Assembly: GCA_018806985.1 (NCBI GenBank)
Contig: JADANN010000352.1
Span: forward strand, 806,001-870,000
Direction of reading: 5' to 3'
Source of the DNA: Angiostrongylus vasorum
Lineage: Eukaryota; Nematoda; Chromadorea; Rhabditida; Metastrongylidae
Length of the DNA stretch: 64,000 bases
The translations under genes were made by a program, and so were the position numbers. The notes beneath the pieces were generated by a model. It was given only the letters and a program-made list of their open reading frames with translations. It had not been told where the DNA came from and did no database searches. Each line of letters starts with the position of its first letter. Position 1 is the first letter of the stretch. Of the stretch, positions 1-11,325 are shown piece after piece.

Positions 1-304
1 GATTTTGCCGTCAAGAAATTCACAAATACATTTCGGAGTACTGAAACTTACTCTCCACTGATTTTAACCTGACCGAAATGATGCTGTTGATGGACATCGT
101 ATCATTCCAATTCAAAAGTCTCATAAGTTTAAACAGGCTTAAAGTAACGATAGCAACTTGAGGTGTTATCAAAGCATGGAGCACGGAAGAGATTCTAAAC
201 GTGGAATGGCTCTCAAGGATTCGTATCGGAGGTATGACTCACTATGACGGAGAAGACGGCATAGGAAATGGTCATCTGAGGCCGATGATTAGACCTATCC
301 TTTC
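1..304. other. No gene recognised
   Basis: Unique-looking sequence at the window edge. I see no coding frame, RNA gene or repeat that I can support here. Confidence 0.5.
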
Positions 305-575
305 AGAGGCGCGTGTGGTTGGAGGCCTAGTCCAATACACGTGGGATCGATTACCTCGCCATAGACTCACCAAGCCTTCTATTCCTCTGGGGGTCGGCAA
401 ATTGCTGCCAGGCTTGTCTGAACTATAGCAGCAGTGGTTCAATACATCGGTAGGCCACCGCGAGTTATTGTAGCTGCCAGATATGCATTCGAACACCTCC
501 AACGATGCTTGATGAAGTCAAATGCATGGAGCATCTTTCAGGGGATTGGTCAACGCCGAGAGCGTTATCCTTTTT
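305..575 (+). mobile_element. SINE-A copy (tRNA-derived)
   Basis: The head reads GGCGCGTGTGG followed by a B-box-like GGGATCGAT. The body carries the family's conserved CACCAAGCCTTC, GTCGGCAAATTG, ATCGGTAGGCCACCGCGAGT and GATGCTTGATGAAGTC segments. The end is the family's GAGAGCGTTATCC. The A box is partly lost, so this copy is moderately diverged. Confidence 0.85.
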
Positions 576-1318
576 ATTTTTTTTACCCTTCGAAAAAAAC
601 GTCATGTTGGATTCCATCCGATGACCGTAACGCTCAGTTGGGTGACTGGATCAAGATGAATCTCCTGAGTATTTTTTAAACCTAGTTTTCATCAAGGAAT
701 AATTCAACCGTATCGATTGAATCTTGACCATTCTGATGTAACCTCTCGGCGGAATGAATATCTCTCCAAATGCGTTGCTTTATAGACATTACAAACTAAC
801 ACTTCGTTTATTTTACACGAATATAAATTGAGGTTTATTCTTTGCAATGACATGTTGGCAATATATTAGATTTGTCAATCGATGTAAGCATGTAGGTATA
901 CTCGAGTACTTCTACACAAGTGGCTGAGATACATGACAGGACACTAGGACAGTTAGAGATGCGACCTCTGATGAGATGATATACGCGTATTGGTCGCGAC
1001 GTCTTCAATCAGACGGATCGACCCTGGAATTCTGATTTATCTGATTGTAGAAATCCTCTGAATAGTTTCATAGAAACTACAAGTCTGTTTTGGGAAAGAT
1101 TAAAGAAATAATCGTAATGCGAACAAAGTCATTCCCATTGTTATAATCATTGCTAAACTCAACAGTGATGTGTTCAGACTTGTTGTGATCTTTGGAGTTA
1201 CAACCATTACAATTGTATAAAGGGTTATAAATGTATGATTTCCGTTTGTTCGCCGCTGTTCTCGCTGTTGCTCCTTTTGTTGGCCATGATGATAACGATT
1301 ATACTGCAGCGATAACCT
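576..1318. other. No gene recognised
   Basis: AT-rich intergenic DNA between a SINE and an RTE copy. The open frames here on either strand are short, have no family resemblance and lack splice or polyadenylation context. Confidence 0.5.
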
Positions 1319-2727
1319 CCACGGATCTCCCTGAGACAGGAATCTCTTCGCAGTGGCGATGCAACTTCGCCATTGGTAGGTGGCGGATAGGATGATATCG
1401 TGGACCAATAGCGACCTTGTACTTCTATGAGGTAGCAACAAGATCCGGAGAATGGACTCTCTGTTTCTGCTGCGCCGATTTGGCATATACTTTCTGTATT
1501 TACGAAGACCTTATCATGCATGCGTGCATGGGTCTGCTTGTTTTGCAGATTGTATTCAAAAGAGTTGATTGGGCCAAAAGTCTGCAACCAAGTGCTTGGA
1601 AAGTGCACGAGAAGCGATTACGAGTCACCTCCAACAAATAGGCCATTCGTCTACTCTAGGAGAGATTGACAAGCTACCCGTGAGTATACCCAGCCCCCAC
1701 GCTGAGATCTCAAAAAGCTGTAGAAATCCATACGTGGGTATCAAAAAGCTAAACACGTTCAAATAAATAGGCTTCATTCACCTATCCCTGAATGAGCCCC
1801 GATACGGCAGCGTTGGATAGTACGAGCACAGAGAGACTGGTAAAATCTCAGGGACATTCAAGGTCAGGTTCAGGGTCGCCTAAATTGCAAAGTACTAAAG
1901 TGACGATCTGTACCTATAGTCCACGCACACTTGCATCTAAGTCCTTGATAGAAGGCTTGACCATTTAGGGAGGAAGGATAAGGTACGACGTCATTGGACT
2001 GGGCGAGACGAGAAGAGGTCACATATTCAACGCAGTCTATGATATTCGAGAAGAACTGTTCCTTGGAACATGCAACTATAGAGGAGTCGGCGGCGTCGGC
2101 GTTCTCGTCAACACCAGTTTGCCCATGAACATCGATTCACTTGAGCAACTAATAACCCGAATCGGACGTCTACGATGGAATATATGTGGATCAATACCGG
2201 TTTTGACAATCTTCGTCGTTTACGCGCCGACTTGAGCTATAACGAAGAAGTCGAAGCGTTCTATATGGACTTGGAGAAGTTCTACAGAGAAGACCACACA
2301 TTCTTTGTTGAAGATTTCAACGCCAAGATTGGACTAAGATGAACGTCTGAAGAACGTCACATTGGACAGGGTGAGCGACTTTCTGAGTTTATCATGACGA
2401 CCAAGACTATCCATGGTAACTCACAATTCCAGAGACCCCACACTCAACGCTGGACGTTGGAGTTTCCCAGTGGAGACTACCGTAACGAAATAGACTACGT
2501 CCTAGTAAACCGAAGGTTTTGCCCAACCGATGTCGCTGTTATCCCAAAAATTCTAGACAGGACCAGACCATCGGCTCCTTCGTTCAAGATTTCATTTTCT
2601 TCGGAAAACAGGGAAAACTCGTTAAATTCAGAAAACGAAATCCCAAACCACCATTAAATGGGACTTATTTAAACTACTAGGCGGCTGCTGGGAAGACGTT
2701 GCTCTTGATAATATCGACGAGGGATAC

Positions 2728-2738
2728 AATCGGCTCAT
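2728..2738. repeat. Target-site duplication, left (11 bp)
   Basis: AATCGGCTCAT, repeated exactly at 3131-3141, brackets the insertion inside RTE copy 1. The uninterrupted RTE copy at 7468 has only one such sequence at this place. Confidence 0.85.
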
Positions 2739-3130
2739 CGTATTCTTGTTGAGCAAACACGAGGTGTTATTTTTATTCTTTATTTACGAACAAGCTGACG
2801 TTTCGGCGGATTTCGCCTTCCTCAGAGCCTGGAAAGGTAAAGTCGACAGCAATCTGTTCGGGCAAATACCTCCATAACCAAACAGAGAATCTGTTGACCA
2901 TGTGATTGCCATTTAGATTTTCATCTTTCTATATGTGTTATTGGAGCGTTTGACATACTAAATTGCCTGTCAATATACACTTCCGGGCTCTGAAGAAGAC
3001 GAAATCCGCCGAAATGTCAGCTTTAACGGAATGAAGGGTAGACTAACACTTCGTATTTGCTCAACAAGAATACGAAGAGTTACTCAATCAATGCCGAGGT
3101 TAATAGAAAGTCGGACGTGGGATTTATTAA
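2739..3130. mobile_element. Fold-back (FB) element inserted in RTE copy 1
   Basis: A 392-bp insertion interrupts the RTE sequence and is flanked by an 11-bp duplication. It opens with an inverted repeat (2739-2769) whose partner lies at about 3039-3072. Both arms contain the core GACGTTTCGGCGGATTTCG or its complement (about 2800 and 3000). Beyond the right arm it carries a further 58 bp with the FB terminal motif GCCGAGGTTAATAGAAAGTC (3093-3112) that has no partner on the left. The asymmetric left end could be a truncation. No coding capacity is seen, so it is non-autonomous. The superfamily is not assigned. Confidence 0.75.
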
Positions 3131-3141
3131 AATCGGCTCAT
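3131..3141. repeat. Target-site duplication, right (11 bp)
   Basis: Exact copy of 2728-2738; the RTE sequence resumes immediately afterwards. Confidence 0.85.
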
Positions 3142-5065
3142 TCAGTAACCTCGCCTTAGCGCTACGAAAGCTGAGAGTTCGAAAGTTACCAAGAGACGTC
3201 TGTCTCCTGAAATACTTGAGCTGACAAGCCGGCGTGGAATCGGACGGGCTAGAGGGAACCGCCAACTCACGTCCGAACTTGCAATACAATGCAGGTAGGC
3301 GATAAAAGAAAACCATGAAGAAGACCAGCAGTTATGGTCGAAGCTACAAAGCTTTTGAGAGACATTAGCGACTGCACTCCGATGCTCAGACGGAACAGTT
3401 ACAGCGTCCAGAAAGCCTATGGGGAAAATGATTTACAAATACCATTCAAATCTTCTCAATAGCCACGTCCTCACTCCCTCATATGAAATGAAAGAGGCTG
3501 GATATGTCGTACCATCGGATCTTCCTTCCGAAATCTGACATGCTATTTCGTCGGTGAAAAATCGAACAGCACAAGGCCCGGACAAGATAGGATCTGAACA
3601 ACCTGAAGAACCTTCCGCCAGTCCTCGTAAACACACTGGCTCGGCTCTTCAGACGTTATCTGTATGAATGCAAGGTCCCTACCCAGTGGAAGACCACCAA
3701 AACCGTGCTAATGTTCGAGAAGAGCGACCTCCACGATATCAGCAACCATCGCCCAATCTGCTTACTGGTTGTCGTCTACAAACTTTTCACTCGAGTCATC
3801 CTAAACAGGATTGACAGAACACTGGACGAATGACAGCCATGTGAGCAAGCAGGGTTTGGAAAGGACTTAGTGCGACGGACGATATCCATGCGATAACAAG
3901 ACTCATTGAAGTATCGCAATGGCACAAAAGACCGCTCTGTCTCACTTTCATCGTTTTATAGAGGAGCTTTGACTCAGCTGAGATAGAAGCAGTCATGGAA
4001 GCCGTGGACAGTCAGGGAGTATGTAAAGACTCTTCGTGAGCTGTATAAAAATTCCACAACCAAGATATGTCCATTCTACAACGATATTAAGATCGACGTC
4101 AAAGGAGGGGTTAGGCAGGGAGATACCGTCTCGCCAAAATTATTTATCGCCAACCTCGCGAACGTCATGCGAAAACGAATGGGACAACATGGAAGTGGAA
4201 ATGGATGACCGGTAATTACACCGTCTTCGTTTTGCTGATGAGATCGTCCTTATAACACCATGCATGAACTAAGCGGAGGGAATCCTTGCCAACTTTGACA
4301 AAGTCTGTGAAAAGACTGGTCTTCAACTGAAACTTACCAAAACAATGTTAATAAGGAACGGATTGGTCTCATATTCCCCATTGAATCACCACAGAATTAA
4401 CATCTCCGAATGCTTCAGCTACATTTATCTAGGTTGGGAAATTAATAAAAATTAAAGAAATTAAACTTGATGGACGACTTAGCTGCAGAGATGGGCAGGA
4501 GCCAGTCGTTTGGAGAGCTTTTAAGAATGTCAAGGTCGTTGTGAGGAGAAGAAGGAACTTCTGACTCCATGCCCACCTTTTTGACTCCAGATTCTTCCTG
4601 TCTTAACTTATGCGTCAAATTCTGCTGGCAACGTAATGAGGATGAAAGCTGACTTAGCGTTATTGAACGCACAGTGGAAAGGGCGATGCCAGCAGTATTC
4701 AGTGTCACGCAAGTGAGGGAGTTCCGAAGCTCCGACTTGCGTCAAGGTTCAGTAATAGAAGACGTCCTTCTATGCTCCAAACTCTCAGAGATTACATAAG
4801 CCGGACACGCAGTGCGTATGAACGACAACCGATGGACACGACCGGATAGCGACTGGATTTCTCAGGATGTCAAACGTACTGCAGGAAGACCACCTACCCA
4901 ATGGTCAAAGTTCTTCAGGAAAACCGTTGGAAAAAAGATATGATGCTCAACGAGTCCCTGGAGTAAAGAGAATCCACTGAGCTACTCTTGCATGCGACAG
5001 GAAAGAATAGACGATTTGTGGTCGGTCACTCGACGATGAACTGGACGACAGGTGATATAGGTGAC

Positions 5066-6348
5066 AATCCTTCACTAAATTGTGTACCAGATCAACTCTT
5101 GGGGACAAGGACCCATTTCTTCATTGGCGGTCTTGATTTTATGAAATCTTACGTCTTTCTCCATACTTCTAACCTTTACATCGCTAAAAGATTAGAACAA
5201 ATTGACTGTTCATACCATTCGCAACAAAAACCGACACATTTCACTGTTTTCGCGATCGGATCGTGTCAGTATGCGATGTTGGGCACGTTTTAGTAGTCGC
5301 CTTTGCTGAAAGTTTAGAAGTATTTGATTTCTTAGAAGTTCTTGAGGAAGAATTACTTTTCTCAACTACAAAGATGCATTGCGTTTGTATTTGCAAAGTC
5401 ATCATGCGCATTGATTTCAATGCGCACTATCACTAATTGGCTTAACAGGCGTGGGTTTTTTCTAACTTGGCATAAAATTCAGCACAAATAAGTCATTATT
5501 GATCGTATCGACTGGTTACTGTTACGATTGATTTTCATACAACTACTGTATTTGTAGAAGAAATTTATAACCCGATAAACCAACAGCACTTACTTGCTCA
5601 TTGCATACATCGACAATATCTCCAATATTGCTGCGTATGGGATACTCCAATGGTGATTCTTTGAAGTCACCTGGAAAAGGAAAAAGCACTGTAAAGACAT
5701 TTCCGTTGCTTACTTATTTCTTATTATCTGTTATTTGTTATTTACCAATTATTTGTCATCTATCTTGCCTTTTCTTTACTACTTTTATTTTTCCATTTTA
5801 TCTAATTTAATATTTTTTACTAGAAACCTGTTTTAGCTTATTAATGAAGCAATACAATAACTATTATTATAATGGAAATCATTTCTGTAACTAACTGGTC
5901 AGTCTTTCTTCTTCATTATTCTCGTCTGTTTTTCTATCCATTTACGATAATCGGGGATAATTATTTCCCGAAAACTCCGATTTGCCAAGAAATTACTGCT
6001 TGTAGTTTTCTGTGTGAACACTTTTTTACTACTTTCTTGACACTGGACCCTTTTTATCTGGTGGTATACTGTAACGCTTACTTGTAAGGAATGATTACGA
6101 GTTTTCGTATCGATTAATACTGTGGTTTTTTTTGCCCATTTTGTTATAACTTTATAAAAAGCACCTATAGAGGTGAAAAAATCGCCAATTAAAATGTTTT
6201 TCAGATAAATCTTTTGTCTGCAGTTTACTGATTTCCTGCAGTAAATTTAAGTGGAAAAAAATTACTGACACTAACCGATGTGAGTTTTGTTTTGTAAGGC
6301 TATATTGTTGTTGAGTAAGGGAAGAGTGACACTTCATCAACTTTCGAT
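5066..6348. other. No gene recognised
   Basis: T-rich intergenic DNA. Open frames of 60-70 codons occur on both strands but none shows a recognisable domain, repeated element or splice-bounded exon. Confidence 0.5.
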
Positions 6349-6427
6349 AAAGGACTTCCTAATGTTTATTTATATGATTTTATAGACTGATCTTGTTGAG
6401 CTGGTGCGCGGTTGGCATAAGTTTCCG

Positions 6428-6507
<80 letters not shown>

Positions 6508-6712
6508 GGTGGTGGTGTTGTTGGGCGATGGCTGACTTTGGCGATTTTGTCTTCCTCAAAGCTGTGCTGATACGAGTGGGACCATCCCGGCAACAACAAA
6601 AAGAACAACAACGCCAGCCTATACCAATCTCGAACCAACAGAACAGAACCAGTTTATAAGATCATATAAATAAATATACCAATTATTCATGCCGAGGTTT
6701 ATAGGAAGTGGA
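6349..6712. mobile_element. FB element with (TTG)n centre
   Basis: The left part (TTTATTTATATGATTTTATAG, then CTGATCTTGTTGAGCTGGTG) is mirrored on the right as the complement (about 6610-6672), giving a fold-back structure around a simple-repeat core. The right terminus carries GCCGAGGTTTATAGGAAGT, a variant of the FB terminal motif, and the left terminus carries the degenerate partner GGACTTCCTA. The core motif GACTTTGGCGATTTTGTC also occurs. It is non-coding; long open frames through it are only translated microsatellite. Confidence 0.7.
6427..6524. repeat. (TTG)n / (TGG)n microsatellite
   Basis: About 98 bp of TTG units grading into TGG units and ending with TTG. It lies exactly between the two arms of the surrounding fold-back element. 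Confidence 0.95.
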
Positions 6713-7450
6713 CTTTTTGAGTTATTAGAGAATTCCTAATAATTTCTATGTAGCATCAACTTTTTCTAACACAAATAGAATACAAGACGGGCGATTTTTA
6801 ATTTTTTCTATCATCACTGGAAACCATCAGTGGTTTAAATAATTGTTGCGAGAAATCTGATAGCTCTGCTTTTGTCCGAGAAAGTTATCTGTCGTCTTCA
6901 ATTTCGATGTTTATGCTTAAGATTTGTTGAAAATCTTCAATTGTGACCTTTTATAATGATGTTTTATTCTCTACTACGATCGATATATGACGTCACTGGT
7001 CTTACTGTGATTTTTATATTTATGCGGATGACTATAACGGAGGACATGTAGAATCGGGTTTTAGATTTTTTAGAAAGGGATCGAATCTCCTTGTAAATAG
7101 GTTGGGACTTACTACAATACTTCTACTCATCCACTAAGCTTAATTGCCATTAAAAAATGGCACGACGAACCTAGTAATGTTTTACTAGTTCACTCCTATT
7201 TAGATTTAGTCCTGTGACTATTTAACACTTATTTGTTAATTGATTGACCAAGGTACACGACGAGATGCTACGGATTCCAGCACTATTTCCATTTGATTGT
7301 TGTTTTACTGGTTGTCTGGGTTTTCCTACCTTGTACTCTTGAGATAGTCGTGTTAGGTCGTTCTCAGGGTTTTTTTTTCACATAATTGCCAACTATCTAT
7401 AAATGAGTTTTACGCTACAAACAGGGTTTTTTTTCACTTTTTCCGAGACT
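6713..7450. other. No gene recognised
   Basis: Nothing supportable is seen. Immediately 3' lies the target site of RTE copy 2. Confidence 0.5.
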
Positions 7451-7467
7451 ATGTAATTTCTCTTCAT
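7451..7467. repeat. Target-site duplication, left (17 bp)
   Basis: ATGTAATTTCTCTTCAT, repeated without mismatch at 10917-10933. It fixes both ends of RTE copy 2. Confidence 0.95.
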
Positions 7468-10400
7468 CCACGGATCTCCCTCATATGAGGGGATCTCGAG
7501 CCGGTTAGTCGCGAAGCTATGTGGCGCGTCCCCAGGTGACTGATAGGGGGTTAATCGCGGACCAAAAGCGACCTTTGCTTCCCTGAGACGCAGGTGGATC
7601 CAGGGTATGGACTCTCTGTTTCTGCTGCGCCGATTTGGCACATACTTTCTATTCATGCACGCGTGTGTGGGTGCGTTCTAGTTTATGCAGGTTGTATTCT
7701 ACGAGTCAATTGGACAAAAAGTCAGCAATCAAGTAACAGGGAAGTATATGGGAGGAGGTTAGGAGTCGCCTCCAACAAATAAGCTCCATGTCCACTCTGG
7801 GAGAGCCTGGCAAGTTACCCTGTGAGTATACCCAGCCCCCACGTTCAGAGCCCACCAAGCTATACGTGGGTATCAAAAATGCTAAACACAGTAAAAAAAA
7901 CGGGCCTCATTTTCCCTGACCCCGAAAGAGCCCTCAATCTCGCAGCGTTGGGTAGGACGAGTACGGAGAGGCTGCTAAAATTTCAGAGCCACTGGAAGCT
8001 CCCTGGATAACGAAAGAACTAAGGTGACGATCTGCACCTACAATGCACGTTCCACTTGCATACGAGTCCTCGATAGAAAGACTTGCTCATGCAAGCAAGA
8101 AGGATAAAGTACGACGTCATCGGCCTGGCCGAGACGAGAAGACGCCAGCCTTTCCAACGCCGTCTATAACACCGGAGGAGAACTGTTTCTCGGAACATGC
8201 GACAGTAGAGGAGTTGGCGGCGTCGGCGTTCTCGTCAACACGAGTTTGTCCATGAACATCGATTCATTCGAACAACTTACAACCCCAATCGGACGTTTAC
8301 GTTTAAAAAGATGTGGATCAATCTCGGCTTTGACAATCTTCGTCGCTTACGCCCTGATATCAACCTATGACGAAGAAGAAGTCGAAGCGTTCTATATGGG
8401 CTTGGAGAAGTTCTACAGAGAAGACCACACATTCTTCAAGGTCATCATTGGAGATTTCAACGCCCAGATTGGACCAAAAAGGATGTCTGAAGAACGTCAC
8501 ACATTGGGACCCATGGATTAGAATGGAACAAACAGGGTGAGCGGCTGTCTGAGTTTATCATGGCGACCAAGACAATCCATGGCAACTCACAATTCCAGAA
8601 ACCCCCACCCTCAACGCTGGACGTGGGAGTCTCCCAATGGAGAGTACCATAACGAAAGTAGACCACATCATGAGTAAATAGAAGGTTTTTGTCTAACCGG
8701 TGTCGCTGTTGTCCCTAAAATTCTACACGGGATCAGACAACCGTCTCCTTCGTGCAAAATTCTGTTTCTCGTGCAAAGGAGAAAAAAGCCGCTAAATTCA
8801 AAACACCGAAGTTCCCAGAACCACCGCAAACTGGGACTTATTCAATTCACTGGTCGGCTGTTGGGAAGATGCCGTTGTCGACAACATCGACGAAGAATAC
8901 GATCGGCTCATTCAACATCTTCACGTTAGCGCTATGAAAGCTGAGAGCTCGAAAGTCACCAAGAGACGTTTGTCTCTAGAAACACTCGAGCTAATACGCC
9001 AGCGTGGAGTCGTACGAGCTGCAGGCAACCGCGAACTAACGTCCGAACTTGCAAAACAATGCAGACAGGCGATAGAAAGAAGATCTTAAAGAGAAGAATA
9101 GCAGCAGTAATAGTCGAAGCTGCAGAGGCTGGGAAAAGGCATTTGCAAAGCCTACCGAAGCTTCGCCAATTACAAGACCAAAATGATTGCACTGCCGCGC
9201 CCAGACGGAACATTTGCAGCGTCCAGAAAGGCAATGGAGAAAATCATTCGCGAATACTACTCAGATCTCTTCGGTAGCCACGTCCACCTCGTCATATGAA
9301 AGTAAAGGAGGATGGACATGTTGTACCATGCGGTTCTCCCTTCCGAAATCCGACATGCAATTTCGTCGGTGAAAAGATCGAACAACACCAGGTCCGGAGA
9401 GGATGAGACCAGAACACCTGAAGAACCTTCCGTCAATCCTCGTAAACACACTGGATCGGCTGTCTACACGTTACCTGTCCGAATGGAAGGTCCCTACCCA
9501 CTGGAAGACTAGCAAGACCATGTTATTGTTCAAGAAGGGTGACCTACAGGATATCGGCAACTATCGTCCAATCTGCTTACTGTCTGTCGTCTACAAACTT
9601 TTCACTCTAGTCATCCCTAAACAGGATTGACACAACACTGGACGAAGGACAGCCATGTGAGCAAGCAGGGGTTTCGAGAAGGATTTAGTACGATGGACCA
9701 CATCCACACGGTAACAAGGCTCACTGAAGTATCGCGAGAGTACAAAAGACCGCTCTGTCTCACCTTCATCGATTTGCAAAAGGCCTTTGATTCAGTCGAG
9801 ATAGGAGCAGTTTTGGAAGCCCCTGGATAGTCAAGGAGTCCCTCCTCAGTACATAAAGATTCTTCGTGAGCTGTACAAAAAATTTCACAACCAAGGTATC
9901 ACCATTCTTCGACGATATTATCATTGACGTCAAAAAGAGGAGTTAGGCAAGGCGATACCATCTCGCGAAAATTATTTACCGCCACCACTCCAGAATGTCT
10001 ACACCATCCAGAATGTCATGCGAACATTGGAATGGGATAATATGGGAGTGAAAATCGATGGTCAGCAGTTACACCATCTTCGCTTTGCTGATGACATCGT
10101 CCTTATAACACCAAACATTAGCCAAGCGGAACGTATGCTTACGATTTTGATAAAGCTTGTGGAAAGATTGGTCTTCAAGTAAATCTCACAAAAAACGATG
10201 TTCATGAAGAACGGATTGGTTTCGCGTGCCCCTATTCATGCTCAACGGAGCGAATATCTCCGAATGCTCCAGTTATATCTATCTAGGTCGGGAAATCAAT
10301 ATGATGAACGACCTAGCTCCAGAGCTGACCAGAAGGAAACGAGCGGCTTGGGGTGCTTTCAAGAGCATCGAGGATGTAGTGAAGAGAACAGGGAACACCC

Positions 10401-10916
10401 GACTCCGTGCCCACCTTTTCGACTCAACGGTACTTCCTGCTCTAACGTATGCGTCAGAAACTTGGTCGCTGCGTAAGCAGGATGAAAGGTCACTTAGCGT
10501 TATCGAACGCGCAGTCGAAAGGGCGATGCTAGGAGTATCCCGTTCTACACAAGTAAGCGAAGGGATCCGAAGCTCCGATCTTCGTCGACGATCAAAAATC
10601 AAAGATGCCGTTCTGTACGCCAAACAATCGAAGATAAGGTGGGCCGGACACGTAATGCTTATGAATGACAACCGATGAACAAGAGCCGTTAGTGACTGGA
10701 TTCCTCGGGATGTCAAACGTACTGCAGGAAGACCACCGACGCGATGGTCAGAGTTCTTCACAAAGAGCCTTGAAGAATGATATGATGCTCGACGAGTCCC
10801 TAGAGCGAGCAGAACCCATTGGGCTACTCTTGCAGGCGACAGGGGAAAAAATGGAAGACTTACTGGCGCCCGCTCGAGTCACTCGACGATCAGCGGGACT
10901 ACTGGTGATACAGGTG
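7468..10916 (+). mobile_element. RTE-type LINE, full-length copy 2 (frame-broken)
   Basis: A complete 3,449-bp non-LTR retrotransposon. It begins CCACGGATCTCCC and ends ACAGGTGATACAGGTG. In translation, in shifting frames, I see endonuclease pieces ([10 protein letters not shown] at about 8448-8476) and reverse-transcriptase motifs: GNYRPICLLSVVYKLF (about 9561), FIDLQKAFDSVE with the catalytic Asp (about 9764), a RQGDTIS region near 9940-9965 with an extra base, and RFADDIVLI (10081-10107). The C-terminal part is open from 10226 to 10678. About ten single-base insertions or deletions break the frame, so as read it cannot make the roughly 1,000-residue EN-RT protein. It is the only one of the three long copies that keeps both catalytic Asp motifs of the reverse transcriptase. 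The family mobilises by target-primed reverse transcription. No promoter was identified. Confidence 0.95.
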
Positions 10917-10933
10917 ATGTAATTTCTCTTCAT
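10917..10933. repeat. Target-site duplication, right (17 bp)
   Basis: Perfect copy of 7451-7467 directly after the LINE 3' end. Confidence 0.95.
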
Positions 10934-11013
10934 GGATTTGCTCTTAGCTGGATTTCTATGCGAAAATACCATGTGCTAGTAGTGCAATATGATTGTCTTG
11001 CTGACCTAGTCGT

Positions 11014-11290
11014 TTTATTAAAGGATAAAGGATAAAGCTCTGAGTGTTGATAAATCCCTCAAGGATGCGCTACGCATTGGACTTTATTAAGGATTCTTAG
11101 AGGTGTTTGAATGCATATCTGGCGTATACAAGAGCATGACTCGCGGTGGGTTACCGATGCGTAATATCAAGCCAGAGCTGTTATGCTTTCGACAAGTCTG
11201 GTAGTAATCTGCAGACCGCGGACGGCTGGAAGGGCCGTTGAGCTTGGGACGTGGGATCGATTAACCACTGCGCTACATGCGCCGATAATC
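11014..11290 (-). mobile_element. SINE-A copy
   Basis: Minus-strand copy. The 3' tail is visible as tandem AAAGGATAAAGGATAAAG (complement sense) at 11019-11037. The tRNA-like head (CGCATGTAGCGCAGTGG on the minus strand, an A-box match) lies at about 11265-11285. The body is diverged. Confidence 0.85.
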
Positions 11291-11325
11291 ATCACGTTAA
11301 GGATTGTAATTTCATATTTCAAAAA

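Larger units (their letters stand above)
1319..5065 (+). pseudogene. RTE-type LINE, decayed copy 1
   Basis: This is a non-LTR retrotransposon that encodes an apurinic-like endonuclease plus reverse transcriptase in living copies. It is alignable by eye, stretch by stretch, with the copies at 7468 and 41602: 5' end CCACGGATCTCCC, the endonuclease region (about 1900-2650), the reverse transcriptase region (about 3600-4350), and a 3' end of the type ACAGGTGATATAGGTGA near 5065. The frame is broken many times by stops and indels. The catalytic reverse-transcriptase sites are damaged: the FIDL-type motif A reads FIV followed by a stop, and the FADD motif near 4232 reads FADE. A fold-back element is inserted at 2739-3130. 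No clean target-site duplication is visible, consistent with an old insertion. It is the most diverged of the three long copies. Confidence 0.9.

Noticed and set aside
1100..1608. Two overlapping minus-strand frames of about 128 codons
   Set aside because: They run partly antisense across the LINE 5' region, with no family resemblance and no splice support.
6366..6659. Frames with poly-Cys/Trp or poly-Thr/Pro
   Set aside because: Translated (TTG)n/(TGG)n repeat inside a fold-back element.
7468..7560. HDV-like ribozyme at the LINE 5' end
   Set aside because: Some RTE elements carry one, but I could not pair a convincing double pseudoknot in the first 90 bases.
10279..10761. 160-codon minus-strand open frame
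   Set aside because: It lies antisense to the LINE C-terminal coding region; the same antisense frame recurs at 44395-44643 in copy 3. It is a shadow of the sense protein.
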